58,188 nt of DNA from Candidatus Saccharimonadota bacterium (GTDB lineage Bacteria > Patescibacteriota > Saccharimonadia > Saccharimonadales > UBA4665): positions 1-58,188 of the forward strand of contig PLTT01000015.1 in the NCBI GenBank assembly GCA_003164595.1, in the 5' to 3' direction. A program made the position numbers and the translations under genes. The stretch's first letter is position 1, and the number at the start of each line of letters is the position of its first letter. Of the stretch, positions 1 through 7,922 are shown in pieces. Under the pieces are notes generated by a model. That model had not been told where the DNA came from, did no database searches, and was given only the letters and a program-made list of their open reading frames with translations.

Positions 1-7
1 AATGTTA

Positions 8-36
8 TTGACGGCGCTTGGATAATAGGGTACAAT
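8..36 (+). promoter_or_regulatory. sigma-70-type promoter of secE-nusG
   Basis: TTGACG at 8-13 and TACAAT at 31-36 are separated by 17 bases, a near-consensus housekeeping promoter. Transcription would start near 43, just before the hairpin at 49-72, leaving a leader of about 47 bases before secE. Confidence 0.7.
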
Positions 37-48
37 TTGACACATCAG

Positions 49-72
49 GCCTACCATCACAGTAGGCTTTTT
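49..72 (+). terminator. terminator-like hairpin in the secE leader
   Basis: GCCTAC (49-54) can pair with GTAGGC (62-67) around a 7-base loop and is followed by five T residues (68-72). This is the shape of a short intrinsic terminator. It lies between the promoter at 8-36 and the secE start at 90, so it may be an attenuator. It may also be the terminator of an upstream gene outside the window. Confidence 0.5.
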
Positions 73-89
73 AATTGGGAAAATATAAT

Positions 90-449
90 ATGGCTAAAGT
101 AAAACTTGGTAAGAAAGAGCAAAGCGTAACTGTTCGTGAGCAGAATCTCAGCAATGAGAAAGAACAGCTTAAGGCTTCGGTTAAGACTGAGAAAAAAAGT
201 AAGCCTGGATTTTTGAAAAAGTTTTTTAGGCCCATCGCCGTCCCATTCAAATGGATTAACCGCCATCTTGTCCCTAAATATATTCGAAACGCTTTTGGCG
301 AACTTCGCAATATTACCTGGCCGCAGCGCAAGTTATCTCGACAATTAACCACAGCAGTAATGTTATTTGCGATAGTTTTCGCAATAGTCGTTTCTGCTCT
401 AGATTACGGATTAGATAAAGTATTTAAAAAGGTATTTTTACATGAGTAA
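90..449 (+). CDS. secE: preprotein translocase subunit SecE
   Basis: Small membrane subunit of the SecYEG channel, which holds SecY in shape during protein export. The 119-residue reading begins at ATG 90 with a lysine-rich N-terminal arm of about 65 residues. It then has the conserved SecE cytoplasmic helix with an NITWPQRK core (about 75-82) and one transmembrane helix (about 93-112). An in-frame TTG at 75 would add five residues, but ATG 90 with GGGA upstream is preferred. The last 8 bases overlap nusG, so the two are probably translationally coupled. secE-nusG-rplK-rplA is the usual bacterial order. Confidence 0.93.
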   Translation: MAKVKLGKKEQSVTVREQNLSNEKEQLKASVKTEKKSKPGFLKKFFRPIAVPFKWINRHLVPKYIRNAFGELRNITWPQRKLSRQLTTAVMLFAIVFAIVVSALDYGLDKVFKKVFLHE

Positions 450-984
450 GCGATATGACACAACAAAACAGTGGTATGCCATTCATACATATAGTGGCTA
501 TGAAGAGAAGGTAGCGGAATCAATCCGTCAGCGTGCTGAGAGTTTAGATATGAAAGATAAAATCTTTCAGATACTAGTTCCTAAGGAAAAAATGATCGAA
601 GTCAAAAACGGTAAACGAAAAGTTGTTGAGAAGCGAATTTTCCAAGGCTATGTTTTGGTACAAATGAAAATGAGTGAAGATGCCTGGTACATTGTTCGTA
701 ATACCCCTAGCGTAACTGGCTTCGTCGGTTCTGGCAGCGAGCCAACTCCTGTCGAAGAGGATGAGATTGAAAAAATTATGAAGCGGATGGGTCGAGCCGA
801 GCCTAAGCACAAGATTGACTATAAGATCGGTGAAGTTGTTAACATCACTGATGGGCCATTCAAGGGCTTCGATGGCAGTATCAATGAAATTGACGTTGCC
901 AAAGGCAAGCTCAAAGTCCTTGTTAATATGTTCGGTCGAGAGACACCTGTTGAGCTAGACAGTTTGCAGGTTAAGCGAGTTTAG
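442..984 (+). CDS. nusG: transcription termination/antitermination factor NusG
   Basis: NusG binds RNA polymerase, raises processivity and links transcription to Rho or to the ribosome. The 180 residues comprise an NGN domain (about 10-115, beginning WYAIHTYSGYEEKV) and a C-terminal KOW domain (about 127-178, with TDGPFKGFDG). The length is typical. The start ATG lies inside the last codons of secE (8-base overlap). Nothing in the sequence is unusual. Confidence 0.97.
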   Translation: MSKRYDTTKQWYAIHTYSGYEEKVAESIRQRAESLDMKDKIFQILVPKEKMIEVKNGKRKVVEKRIFQGYVLVQMKMSEDAWYIVRNTPSVTGFVGSGSEPTPVEEDEIEKIMKRMGRAEPKHKIDYKIGEVVNITDGPFKGFDGSINEIDVAKGKLKVLVNMFGRETPVELDSLQVKRV

Positions 985-996
985 TATATTTGTCGC

Positions 997-1025
997 TAGA
1001 CAATCAGAGTAAAATCTAGTAGAAT
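997..1025 (+). promoter_or_regulatory. promoter of rplK-rplA
   Basis: TAGACA (997-1002) and TAGAAT (1020-1025) are spaced by 17 bases in the 147-base gap between nusG and rplK. Transcription would start near 1032, giving a leader of about 100 bases. That leader contains a short AGCC/GGCT hairpin (about 1097-1111) just before the ACGAAAG ribosome-binding sequence. It could be an autoregulatory site for L1, but no clear L1 target was recognised. Confidence 0.5.
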
Positions 1026-1131
1026 CAATCAAGTTACGTACTCTGTTAAAAATGTGAATGGGTTTAGATATTTTATTAGATAAATAGGACGTTATAGCCT
1101 CTAGTGGGCTTTACGAAAGAGTTAATTAATT

Positions 1132-1557
1132 ATGGCAAAGACAGTTAAAGCAAATCTAAAACTTAGAATCCGTGGCGGACAAGCCAGTGCAGCTCCTCCA
1201 GTTGGAAGTACTCTTGGTCAATACGGCGTTAACATGATGGAATTTATTGGGCCATTTAACGAGCAAACCAAAGACTTGATGGGAAAGAACCTAACTGTTC
1301 ATCTGACAGTTTATGACGACAGATCAATGATCTGGCGCGTCGTCGGCGAAGCAACTGATGATTTAATCAAAGCTGCGCTTAAGGTAGATAAAGGCTCAGG
1401 CCGACCAAACAGTGAGAAAGTTTCCAAAAAACTCTCTGATGCTCAGCTTACAGAGATAGCTGAAGCTAAAGCTAGTGACATGAATACCCCAGATATTGCC
1501 GCTGTAAAGAAGATGGTAGCCGGTACTGCTCGCAGTATGGGTGTTGAAATTGAGTAG
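1132..1557 (+). CDS. rplK: 50S ribosomal protein L11
   Basis: L11 (uL11) binds 23S rRNA at the GTPase centre and supports elongation-factor function. The 141-residue length is standard. The N-terminal domain has the conserved proline-rich PPVGSTLGQYGVNMMEF segment (about 21-37), and the C-terminal RNA-binding domain has KKLSDAQLTEIAE and the ending SMGVEIE. The start is ATG 1132 with ACGAAAGAG upstream. It is followed after 64 bases by rplA in the same transcription unit. Confidence 0.97.
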   Translation: MAKTVKANLKLRIRGGQASAAPPVGSTLGQYGVNMMEFIGPFNEQTKDLMGKNLTVHLTVYDDRSMIWRVVGEATDDLIKAALKVDKGSGRPNSEKVSKKLSDAQLTEIAEAKASDMNTPDIAAVKKMVAGTARSMGVEIE

Positions 1558-1621
1558 ATAATTATTAATTAATTTGTGGGAGGCGTTTAAGACTCGCCGA
1601 TCGTACCACGAAAGGAATAAC

Positions 1622-2590
1622 ATGGCAGAAGCCAAAAAAGTTGTAAAGAAAAAAACTGCTCCCAAAAAAGTAGCTGCTAAAAAGGTTGCGCCAAAAAAGG
1701 CAGCAGCCGTTGAAGTAATTCCAGCTGTTGAGCCAACTGAAGCTATAAGAGAAGTTGTGGTTGAAGACACCAAAGCTGTTGAACTAGCTAAAGCCGGCAA
1801 AAGAAGTGCCAAGGCCCTAAAAGAGGCTGAGGAAGTAGCCGCCAAAGAAGCTCGTAAGACTGCAAAAGCTGCTACCGAGACTGGTGAAGCACCCAAGAAA
1901 GCTGTTAAGCCAACCAAAACTCGTCTAGAGCGCCAGGGTAAGAAGATGCGCGAAGTATCCAAGTTGGTTGATAAGACCAAAGTTTATGATTTAAAAGAAG
2001 CCCTGGATCTGGCTAAGAAAACTAGCCCAACAAAGTTTGATGCTTCGGTAGAATTCCATGTCAGGCTTAACGTTGATCCTAAGCACGCCGATCACAACAT
2101 TCGTGATACGGTTATTTTGCCTGCCGGAACCGGTAAGACTCTAAAAGTTGCTGTATTCAGTGATGAGAAAATAGCTGGTGCTGATATTAGTGGCATCGAA
2201 ACGATTACTAAGCTTTTGGACAAACAACAGCTGACTTTTGATGTATTAATTGCTGAACCTACCAACATGGCTAAGCTTGGTAAATATGCCCGCGTACTTG
2301 GGCCTAGAGGGCTTATGCCTAACCCAAAGAGCGGAACGGTCACCACAAACCTAGCCGGTGCAGTTAGCGACGCTAAGAAGGGGCGAATTGAATACCGTGT
2401 TGACTCTACCGGAATCGTCCACGCAGCCATAGGGAAGGTTAGCTTTACAGCAGAACAGCTAAATGAAAACGCCGAAGCGTTTATGACCTCGCTTAGGTCT
2501 AATAAGCCTTCTTCGATCAAAGGCGCTTACATTCGAAGTTTCTTTATTACAACTTCAATGGGCCCAAGTATCGCGGTTAAGATTTCCTAA
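1622..2590 (+). CDS. rplA: 50S ribosomal protein L1 with long Lys/Ala-rich N-terminal extension
   Basis: L1 (uL1) forms the mobile stalk of the large subunit at the E site and often represses its own operon. ATG 1622 is chosen because GAAAGGAA lies 7-12 bases upstream; the upstream alternative at 1574 has no such site. The 322-residue product has a normal L1 domain from about residue 104 to the end, with the LGPRGLMPNPKSGTV signature. It is preceded by about 100 residues rich in lysine, alanine and glutamate (repeated KK and AAK runs) that are absent from ordinary L1 of about 230 residues. The extension resembles histone-H1-like tails and may add RNA contacts. Confidence 0.95.
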   Translation: MAEAKKVVKKKTAPKKVAAKKVAPKKAAAVEVIPAVEPTEAIREVVVEDTKAVELAKAGKRSAKALKEAEEVAAKEARKTAKAATETGEAPKKAVKPTKTRLERQGKKMREVSKLVDKTKVYDLKEALDLAKKTSPTKFDASVEFHVRLNVDPKHADHNIRDTVILPAGTGKTLKVAVFSDEKIAGADISGIETITKLLDKQQLTFDVLIAEPTNMAKLGKYARVLGPRGLMPNPKSGTVTTNLAGAVSDAKKGRIEYRVDSTGIVHAAIGKVSFTAEQLNENAEAFMTSLRSNKPSSIKGAYIRSFFITTSMGPSIAVKIS

Positions 2591-2604
2591 GTCCTAAATA
2601 AGAT

Positions 2605-4287
2605 CTATTGCTTCTTAACTTTCATGGCAACATTTAAGCCACGTAAAGTTTTAGTAAAACCACGTATGCCATTTTTATACGCCATATACCTGGGTGACCA
2701 GTCTGGTTCGTACTTAGACTTGAAACGGCGCAGCCCAGAGAAAGAATAGAGTCTGTCACCGTTAGAGTAGACAAAACTTAGTGCTGAATCGATCGTCTTG
2801 TGATCTGGCTCATCTGCGGTCAGACCGCTCAAAGGGCATAGTCCCATATTAAGTCGAACAAAACCATTTTCATGAAGCTTTTTAATAAAGTTAAGTAGTA
2901 GAAAATCGTTCATATTGCCGGGGCTATCACTACTGCTACGTAGCAAATCATAATTTGCCTCAAAGCTGTCTAATGGTGGTATTTGGTTAATAAACGACTG
3001 GATTGTACCGGCTGCATCGCGGGCTATCATGATATTGCATAGCTGCATGTATTCCGTACTGAAATAACCCATCATGTAACCTCTTTCTTCTCTGCCGGGA
3101 AGTTTAAGCCAGTCATCGGAGATCTTCCTTAGTTGATTGATAACGGCCTCGTTATGTGGTGGTTGCAATAACTCAGTGGTGTAATCTAGTTTAGTAAACT
3201 TCGTATTAATGTTCCGGAAGTATTTATTGTTAGCCACGTCATTCAAATATTTATTAATGTCTAGAATTGCTTCTTCGCCAATCTTTTGCAGGCTAAGCCC
3301 ATATTTCTCATATAAATCCCGGTACCGATTCTCAATGTGGATAAATGCAGGCAGCCAATCATTGATTCGACACTGTTGGGTAAAGTTTCCAAGCAGTTGG
3401 TCGAATTCGTTATTGTCTCCGATGGGGTCGCTAACAACTAAAGCAACTCCTCTGTGAACGGTATAGGCCAAAGCAGCGCGCCTAGATTTTGTAAAATAAT
3501 ATGATTTATCTTGAGGCCAGACTTTAAAGAAATCTTCGCTGGATTCAGCATAATGGTCAAGCAGTCCCGATATGGCCAGACGACTAATACTCTGATCGCT
3601 AAAACGGGCTCGCAAAGGCTGGAAAACAGAAATCAAAATATAGATTAGAGCGGCAATTGATATAGTTGACAAGGAATCCATGAATATCTTGGCTCGAAGC
3701 GAATAGGCCACTGGCGGTTTGGTGGTTAGCCCGAATTGGTCAATCGTATAATGAATAGCCCGGGAAAAGGTAATCTCTTGGTGAAAATCGTGCAGATCCA
3801 TAAGCATAAAACCAGCCACGCCGTAGACCAAAGTTATGACAACGATAGTTAGAATTATTGGTATGGTCTGACTGAAGCCTTGAATATCACTTTTTACGGT
3901 AAATTCGTCTTTATAGTAAGTAAGTCCAAATATTGCCACTAACGGTAAGACAATATCTCTAATCAATATTTCGGCCGATAGTCCGTGGGGATGAGTCTGA
4001 CTAAATATCATAAACAAATTAATCAGTAAGGCCACGCCATAGACGAATATGGCTATGACTAGGGCATTGCTTTTGCGCCTAGCAAGCAGCGAGCTAAGGT
4101 ATATCAGCGTTAAGCCGATAACCATATCAACGTTGATTGATGAACTGCTAAGACGGTAGATATGTTCTATATGCAGATGGATAAAATGGAGCAGCGGGTC
4201 AACGATATAAGCCACGCCGTTGATGGCGATAGATAGTATCACTAGATTCAGAACAATTTTGGAATGACGTGCATTCTTTTCCCGCAT
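2605..4287 (-). CDS. MprF-like phosphatidylglycerol lysyltransferase (DUF2156)
   Basis: Probably transfers an amino acid from aminoacyl-tRNA to phosphatidylglycerol, lowering the negative charge of the envelope. The 560 residues have about six N-terminal transmembrane helices (to about residue 225). A cytosolic DUF2156/LPG-synthase C-terminal domain follows, with ALAYTVHRGVALVVSDPIG, a YMMGYFS segment and a C-terminal NLFNFK-like region (SFSGLRRFKSKYEP). Full MprF has 14 helices including a flippase half. Here that half is missing, and a separate flippase-like protein occurs at 35156-36160. It is transcribed against the ribosomal genes and converges on rplA. The amino acid transferred cannot be read from the sequence. 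Confidence 0.82.
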   Translation of the reverse strand: MREKNARHSKIVLNLVILSIAINGVAYIVDPLLHFIHLHIEHIYRLSSSSINVDMVIGLTLIYLSSLLARRKSNALVIAIFVYGVALLINLFMIFSQTHPHGLSAEILIRDIVLPLVAIFGLTYYKDEFTVKSDIQGFSQTIPIILTIVVITLVYGVAGFMLMDLHDFHQEITFSRAIHYTIDQFGLTTKPPVAYSLRAKIFMDSLSTISIAALIYILISVFQPLRARFSDQSISRLAISGLLDHYAESSEDFFKVWPQDKSYYFTKSRRAALAYTVHRGVALVVSDPIGDNNEFDQLLGNFTQQCRINDWLPAFIHIENRYRDLYEKYGLSLQKIGEEAILDINKYLNDVANNKYFRNINTKFTKLDYTTELLQPPHNEAVINQLRKISDDWLKLPGREERGYMMGYFSTEYMQLCNIMIARDAAGTIQSFINQIPPLDSFEANYDLLRSSSDSPGNMNDFLLLNFIKKLHENGFVRLNMGLCPLSGLTADEPDHKTIDSALSFVYSNGDRLYSFSGLRRFKSKYEPDWSPRYMAYKNGIRGFTKTLRGLNVAMKVKKQ

Positions 4288-4294
4288 AGACCCT

Positions 4295-4300
4295 ATTGTA
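4295..4300 (-). promoter_or_regulatory. -10 box of the MprF-like gene, leaderless geometry
   Basis: On the minus strand TACAAT is followed by 7 bases and then the start codon at 4287, with no Shine-Dalgarno sequence. Transcription would begin at or next to the ATG. No convincing -35 box is seen. Confidence 0.5.
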
Positions 4301-4355
4301 GCAGTTTTTCAGCTACAGTTTTGGCAGGGTTATATTGTAATTTGTACGCTTATGC

Positions 4356-4385
4356 TTGCAACATTGATTTGACGGCACGTACAAT
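4356..4385 (+). promoter_or_regulatory. promoter of dcd and the TMK-ThyX gene
   Basis: TTGCAA (4356-4361) and TACAAT (4380-4385) are 18 bases apart. A GGAGG ribosome-binding site at 4398-4402 lies 4 bases before the dcd ATG, so this unit has a short leader of about 15 bases. The site is divergent from the promoter of the MprF-like gene. Confidence 0.5.
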
Positions 4386-4406
4386 ATAGTCAGATTTGGA
4401 GGATCG

Positions 4407-5120
4407 ATGGCCGTATACAGTAACATACAGATTCGAAAAGCAATTGAAGAGGAACACATTATATGCGTGCCTTTTAACCCCAAGCATGTTGCACATGCCA
4501 GCTTGGACGTAACTCTTGGTTATTATTACTACCGGATTGAGCCGAGCAACGAGCGGGTAATATACAACCCATTTGACCGTGAAGACGTTGAGAGATATTT
4601 TGACGGTCCCTACAAAGCTCAAACCCACAAAGAATACTGTGACCAAAACGGCTTTAAGCTAGCTGTTGGTATTCCTGAAGATCATCCGGTGATCGCTATT
4701 AAACCTGGCGAGCGCATACTGGCTCATACTCATGAATTTTTCGGTATTAAACCTCCTGGAGCCTATGATCTTAGGGCTAGGTCTAGTTGGGCTAGAAATG
4801 GCGTAGCTGTTTGTTTTGATGCCGGCTGGGTTGACCCAGGCTACATCAATCGTCTGACTTTGGAAATTTATAACCTTAATTCCCGCGAACTAGTTCTTCT
4901 GCCAGTAGGTGAGCGAATTGCTCAAGCTGTATTTCATGAGACTGGCGAAGTTGAAGGCAATTACGGCATGGGCCGCGATGAAGGATTTAGTGGCAAATAT
5001 TTAACCAGTACTGATCTTGAATCAACCATCAAATCATGGTCACCGAGTTGGATGTTACCTCAAGCATACCGCGACAAACGCAGCCTGCCCGTAAAAATAA
5101 GTGGCATGATGTATGACTAA
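4407..5120 (+). CDS. dcd: dCTP deaminase family protein
   Basis: Deaminates dCTP to dUTP, the first step toward dTMP. Bifunctional family members also hydrolyse dUTP to dUMP. The 237 residues carry the trimeric dUTPase-fold signatures: ARSSWAR (about 124-130), DAGWVDPGY (138-146), the catalytic-Glu segment LTLEIYN (E153) and PVGERIAQ. It is longer than E. coli Dcd (193) by an N-terminal insert and a C-terminal tail. The 8-base overlap with the TMK-ThyX gene couples two successive steps of dTTP synthesis. Whether it is monofunctional or bifunctional cannot be decided by eye. Confidence 0.9.
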   Translation: MAVYSNIQIRKAIEEEHIICVPFNPKHVAHASLDVTLGYYYYRIEPSNERVIYNPFDREDVERYFDGPYKAQTHKEYCDQNGFKLAVGIPEDHPVIAIKPGERILAHTHEFFGIKPPGAYDLRARSSWARNGVAVCFDAGWVDPGYINRLTLEIYNLNSRELVLLPVGERIAQAVFHETGEVEGNYGMGRDEGFSGKYLTSTDLESTIKSWSPSWMLPQAYRDKRSLPVKISGMMYD

Positions 5121-7443
5121 GGGTAAATATATTGTTATTGAGGGGCCCGAGGGCGTCGGTAAGACTACTCAGGCGCAATTAATAGCTGATGGGCTTCGAG
5201 CTGCCGGTCTGCCGGTCAAACTGATGAGGGAACCCGACAGTCAGAACGATCTTACAGCTCGGGCAATTAGGCACATTACCCAAGATCCTCGTTATCCGAT
5301 GAACACCAAGACTGAGGTGCTACTCTACAATGCTGCACGCAGTCAGTCGCTGGAACTGATCAGAGAAAGTATTAACACCGGCATCTGCTGTGTAGTTGAT
5401 AGAAATTATTTAACGACTTTGGCGATTCAATACTATGGCCGCGGTGATATCAAAGATTATGACAAGATAAATCAGATTATTGATTTTGCAGTTGGCGATA
5501 TGGAACCGGATTTGACTATCATTATGGACGCCGAGACCTCAACTCTTATGGAGCGACTTAAAGATAGGTTCCAAGGCGACCGATTTGATAATCTTCAACA
5601 AAGTTTTCTGGAGAGAGTAAGAGCTGGATACCTTTGGGAAGCCAAACAACGGGATTTACCGGTAATTTACGCCACTGGTACCAAGGAAGAAGTTTTTAAG
5701 GAAATTTGGAAGCATGTAGCCAACACCCTCGCTAACCGCGTGGTGGTGGCCGAATCGGCTCCGGCCCAATCATTGGCTACTATTCTGGCTGAAAAGTCGG
5801 AAGTTATGAAGCCCCTAGATCAGGATAATAAACTGGCCGTCCCGGCCAACGCTGAAGACAAAGTATTCCTTAAGAAAAAGGAAGACGGTAATTATGAGAT
5901 AACCAAAGACGGCAAAGAATATTTAACAAACGTTATTACCAATACTACTGGCAATGTTTATGCCTTTACCGGTGAACTTAGCCCGACGACCATCGCTGCC
6001 GCTATGGCTCGCCTTTCCCGCAGGGGAGATGACATGCGAATTACTCTACTAGATGAGTTTGCTAACCAACTTGGCAAGGATCAGAAACTGCTTAGCCGAG
6101 TTATAACAGCCTACGGCGATGACTCCGTTCAGCAACTAGTAGGACAACATTTGGTAGTTGAAAATGCCTCCAACCTGCTGACTAAGAAGTTGGAGTGGGG
6201 AAGATTAGCCGCCTACCTCGAGCAATCCACTCGCTATATTTATTATGATAAAAAAGACATTAACGGCAATTATCGCTACTTTGTTCCGAAAAATTTTAAA
6301 CCGGAAGTCACCAAGCGCTACAAAACGGATATGGATCAGATATTTAAGCTTTATTCCGAACTAGTTCATAACTTGGCAGCTCATCTCGAGCTAAGTTCTA
6401 AAACACCCAAGAAAGAACGTGACGGAGCCTGGAAGGCAGCCATTAGAGCACAGGCTTGTGACGCCGCTCGCCCCGTTTTACCAGTGGCTACAACCTCAAC
6501 CGTCGGTATTTTTGCCTCCGGTCAGGCACTAGAAAGCCTAATTCTTCATCTGCAGAGCGATCCAATTGAAGAAGCTAGAGAAACCGGCAACAGTATTCTG
6601 GAAGAATCACGCAAAGTATTAAGCACCTTCCTGGAAAGATCGGATAAACCAGACCGAGGTGGGGCAATTGTTGCCTATAGGGCTTCCAAAGAAGCTGCCA
6701 TAAGAGACATAACCCATAAATTGCTACCCGCACATCACTCATCCGACCAAGAAGCCGTGACATTAAGTGAATATTGGCCCCACAATGAGTTAGATATTGT
6801 CGCCGATATGCTATATGAGAATGCCACTCTATCTCTAAGTGAGATAAAGACAGAAGTTTCCAAGTGGCCATATCAACAAAAGGTTGATGTTATCAATGTC
6901 TACATGGGTGAGCGACTTAATCGCCGACACCGGCCGGGAAGAGCTTTAGAAAAGATCCATTATTCCTGGGATGTAGTGTGTGACTATGGGATATTCCGTG
7001 ACCTGCAGAGACATCGCATGGTTGATGATTTGCAATGGCAACAATTAACACCGCGTTATGGTTACGAAACGCCCGATCTAGTCGACGAAGCTGGTTGTAC
7101 CGACATATTCGAAGAATGTTTTAATATAAGTCTTGGTTTATACAGTTATTTACAAGACAAGAAGCATGGGTTGGAGGCTCAGTATGCTACGCTCCTTGGT
7201 CATAAAATGCGTTGGAAGATAACCTTTAATGCCAGGGAAGCATTCCACTTCATTGAACTACGTACTGCTCCCCAGGGGCATCCGGGTTACCGTAAATTAG
7301 TCCAGCAGATGTATGAACTATTATGCGAAGTCCATCCGCTGCTTGGTGAGGCTATGAAGTTTGTTAATAAAGACGAAGATCCAGAGCTAAGTCGCTTGGC
7401 CGCTGAACGCTATACCCAATTTAAACTAAAAAGTATTAAGTAA
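5113..7443 (+). CDS. thymidylate kinase fused to tandem ThyX-like domains
   Basis: A 776-residue fusion for dTMP synthesis and phosphorylation. Residues 1-205 are a dTMP kinase: P-loop GPEGVGKT at 11-18, substrate motif DRN at 96-98 and a lid-like DRFQGDRF at 151-158. A low-complexity linker runs to about 275. Two FAD-dependent thymidylate synthase (ThyX) repeats follow. The first contains GRLAAYLEQSTRY (363-375), matching the end of the ThyX motif. The second contains RHR (633-635) and PRYG (647-650), plus ELRTAPQGHPGYRK (715-728) near the C-terminus. Each repeat keeps a different part of RHRxxSxxxxSxRY. The start overlaps dcd by 8 bases. The kinase call is firm; activity of the ThyX pair is inferred. 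Confidence 0.88.
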   Translation: MTKGKYIVIEGPEGVGKTTQAQLIADGLRAAGLPVKLMREPDSQNDLTARAIRHITQDPRYPMNTKTEVLLYNAARSQSLELIRESINTGICCVVDRNYLTTLAIQYYGRGDIKDYDKINQIIDFAVGDMEPDLTIIMDAETSTLMERLKDRFQGDRFDNLQQSFLERVRAGYLWEAKQRDLPVIYATGTKEEVFKEIWKHVANTLANRVVVAESAPAQSLATILAEKSEVMKPLDQDNKLAVPANAEDKVFLKKKEDGNYEITKDGKEYLTNVITNTTGNVYAFTGELSPTTIAAAMARLSRRGDDMRITLLDEFANQLGKDQKLLSRVITAYGDDSVQQLVGQHLVVENASNLLTKKLEWGRLAAYLEQSTRYIYYDKKDINGNYRYFVPKNFKPEVTKRYKTDMDQIFKLYSELVHNLAAHLELSSKTPKKERDGAWKAAIRAQACDAARPVLPVATTSTVGIFASGQALESLILHLQSDPIEEARETGNSILEESRKVLSTFLERSDKPDRGGAIVAYRASKEAAIRDITHKLLPAHHSSDQEAVTLSEYWPHNELDIVADMLYENATLSLSEIKTEVSKWPYQQKVDVINVYMGERLNRRHRPGRALEKIHYSWDVVCDYGIFRDLQRHRMVDDLQWQQLTPRYGYETPDLVDEAGCTDIFEECFNISLGLYSYLQDKKHGLEAQYATLLGHKMRWKITFNAREAFHFIELRTAPQGHPGYRKLVQQMYELLCEVHPLLGEAMKFVNKDEDPELSRLAAERYTQFKLKSIK

Positions 7444-7473
7444 TAGTTAGCCTAATATTATATAGTAGTATTA

Positions 7474-7701
7474 ATGAGATTTTTGAGGCCAATCAGATCA
7501 AGAGGGTGCATATACATAGCTGCTATTTTATATGTCATATCTTTAGTTCTGGATAATATAAAGAGTACCAAGCAGCTCAGTGATTTGTTCTATGTGCTTT
7601 CTGTGGCTTTTTTGATTATTTCATTCATTCTCTGGAGCAGGGAAAGAAAAGCTACTAAAGAAGCCGCATCCAAGAATCCCAAAGTCTCTAAGAAGGATTG
7701 A
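7474..7701 (+). CDS. small membrane protein, unknown function
   Basis: Seventy-five residues with two predicted transmembrane helices (about 12-27 and 38-55) and a lysine-rich C-terminal tail. No family was recognised. TATAGT (7461-7466) ends 7 bases before the ATG and no Shine-Dalgarno site is present, which fits the leaderless pattern of this window. It lies between the ThyX fusion and the rplJ promoter, which overlaps its stop codon. Confidence 0.55.
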   Translation: MRFLRPIRSRGCIYIAAILYVISLVLDNIKSTKQLSDLFYVLSVAFLIISFILWSRERKATKEAASKNPKVSKKD

Positions 7702-7726
7702 CTTATTCGGTCGTTATCTGTAAAAT
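7698..7726 (+). promoter_or_regulatory. promoter of rplJ-rplL
   Basis: TTGACT (7698-7703) and TAAAAT (7721-7726) are separated by 17 bases. The -35 box overlaps the stop codon of the preceding small gene. Transcription should start near 7733, exactly where the L10 leader begins. Confidence 0.75.
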
Positions 7727-7732
7727 AGCAGT

Positions 7733-7793
7733 TAGGTTGCCCCAGACAGCGACGACGATTAGTAATAATTGTTTAATTATGTCGCCGAGGTAA
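7733..7793 (+). ncRNA. L10 ribosomal protein leader (autoregulatory RNA)
   Basis: The long rplJ leader contains GGTTGCCCCAGACAGCGAC (7735-7753) and GTCGCCGAGGT (7781-7791). These match the conserved CCxxAGACAGC and GCCGAGGT elements of L10 leaders that bind the L10-L12 complex. GCGAC (7749-7753) pairs with GTCGC (7781-7785). Downstream a hairpin, GTCTTTA (7807-7813) with TAAAGAC (7820-7826), lies between the leader and the rplJ ribosome-binding site. Binding of L10 here would limit translation of rplJ and rplL. Confidence 0.75.
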
Positions 7794-7922
7794 AAACTCT
7801 TTATACGTCTTTATTAATTTAAAGACATATCAATTGGCAACAGCAAAAATGTAGGACTAATTTTGGTCGATAAGCCCTACGAAAAGAATTTATGTATTTA
7901 AGAAATACTGAAAGGCTAAAAT

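Noticed and set aside
985-1131. Specific L1-binding autoregulatory site in the rplK leader
   Set aside because: The leader is long enough and has a small hairpin, but no sequence resembling the L1 target on 23S rRNA could be identified by eye.
1396-1980. Long minus-strand open frame opposite rplK and rplA
   Set aside because: It is the antisense shadow of the Lys/Ala-rich rplA extension; its low-complexity Ala/Ser/Phe content mirrors the codons of the real gene.
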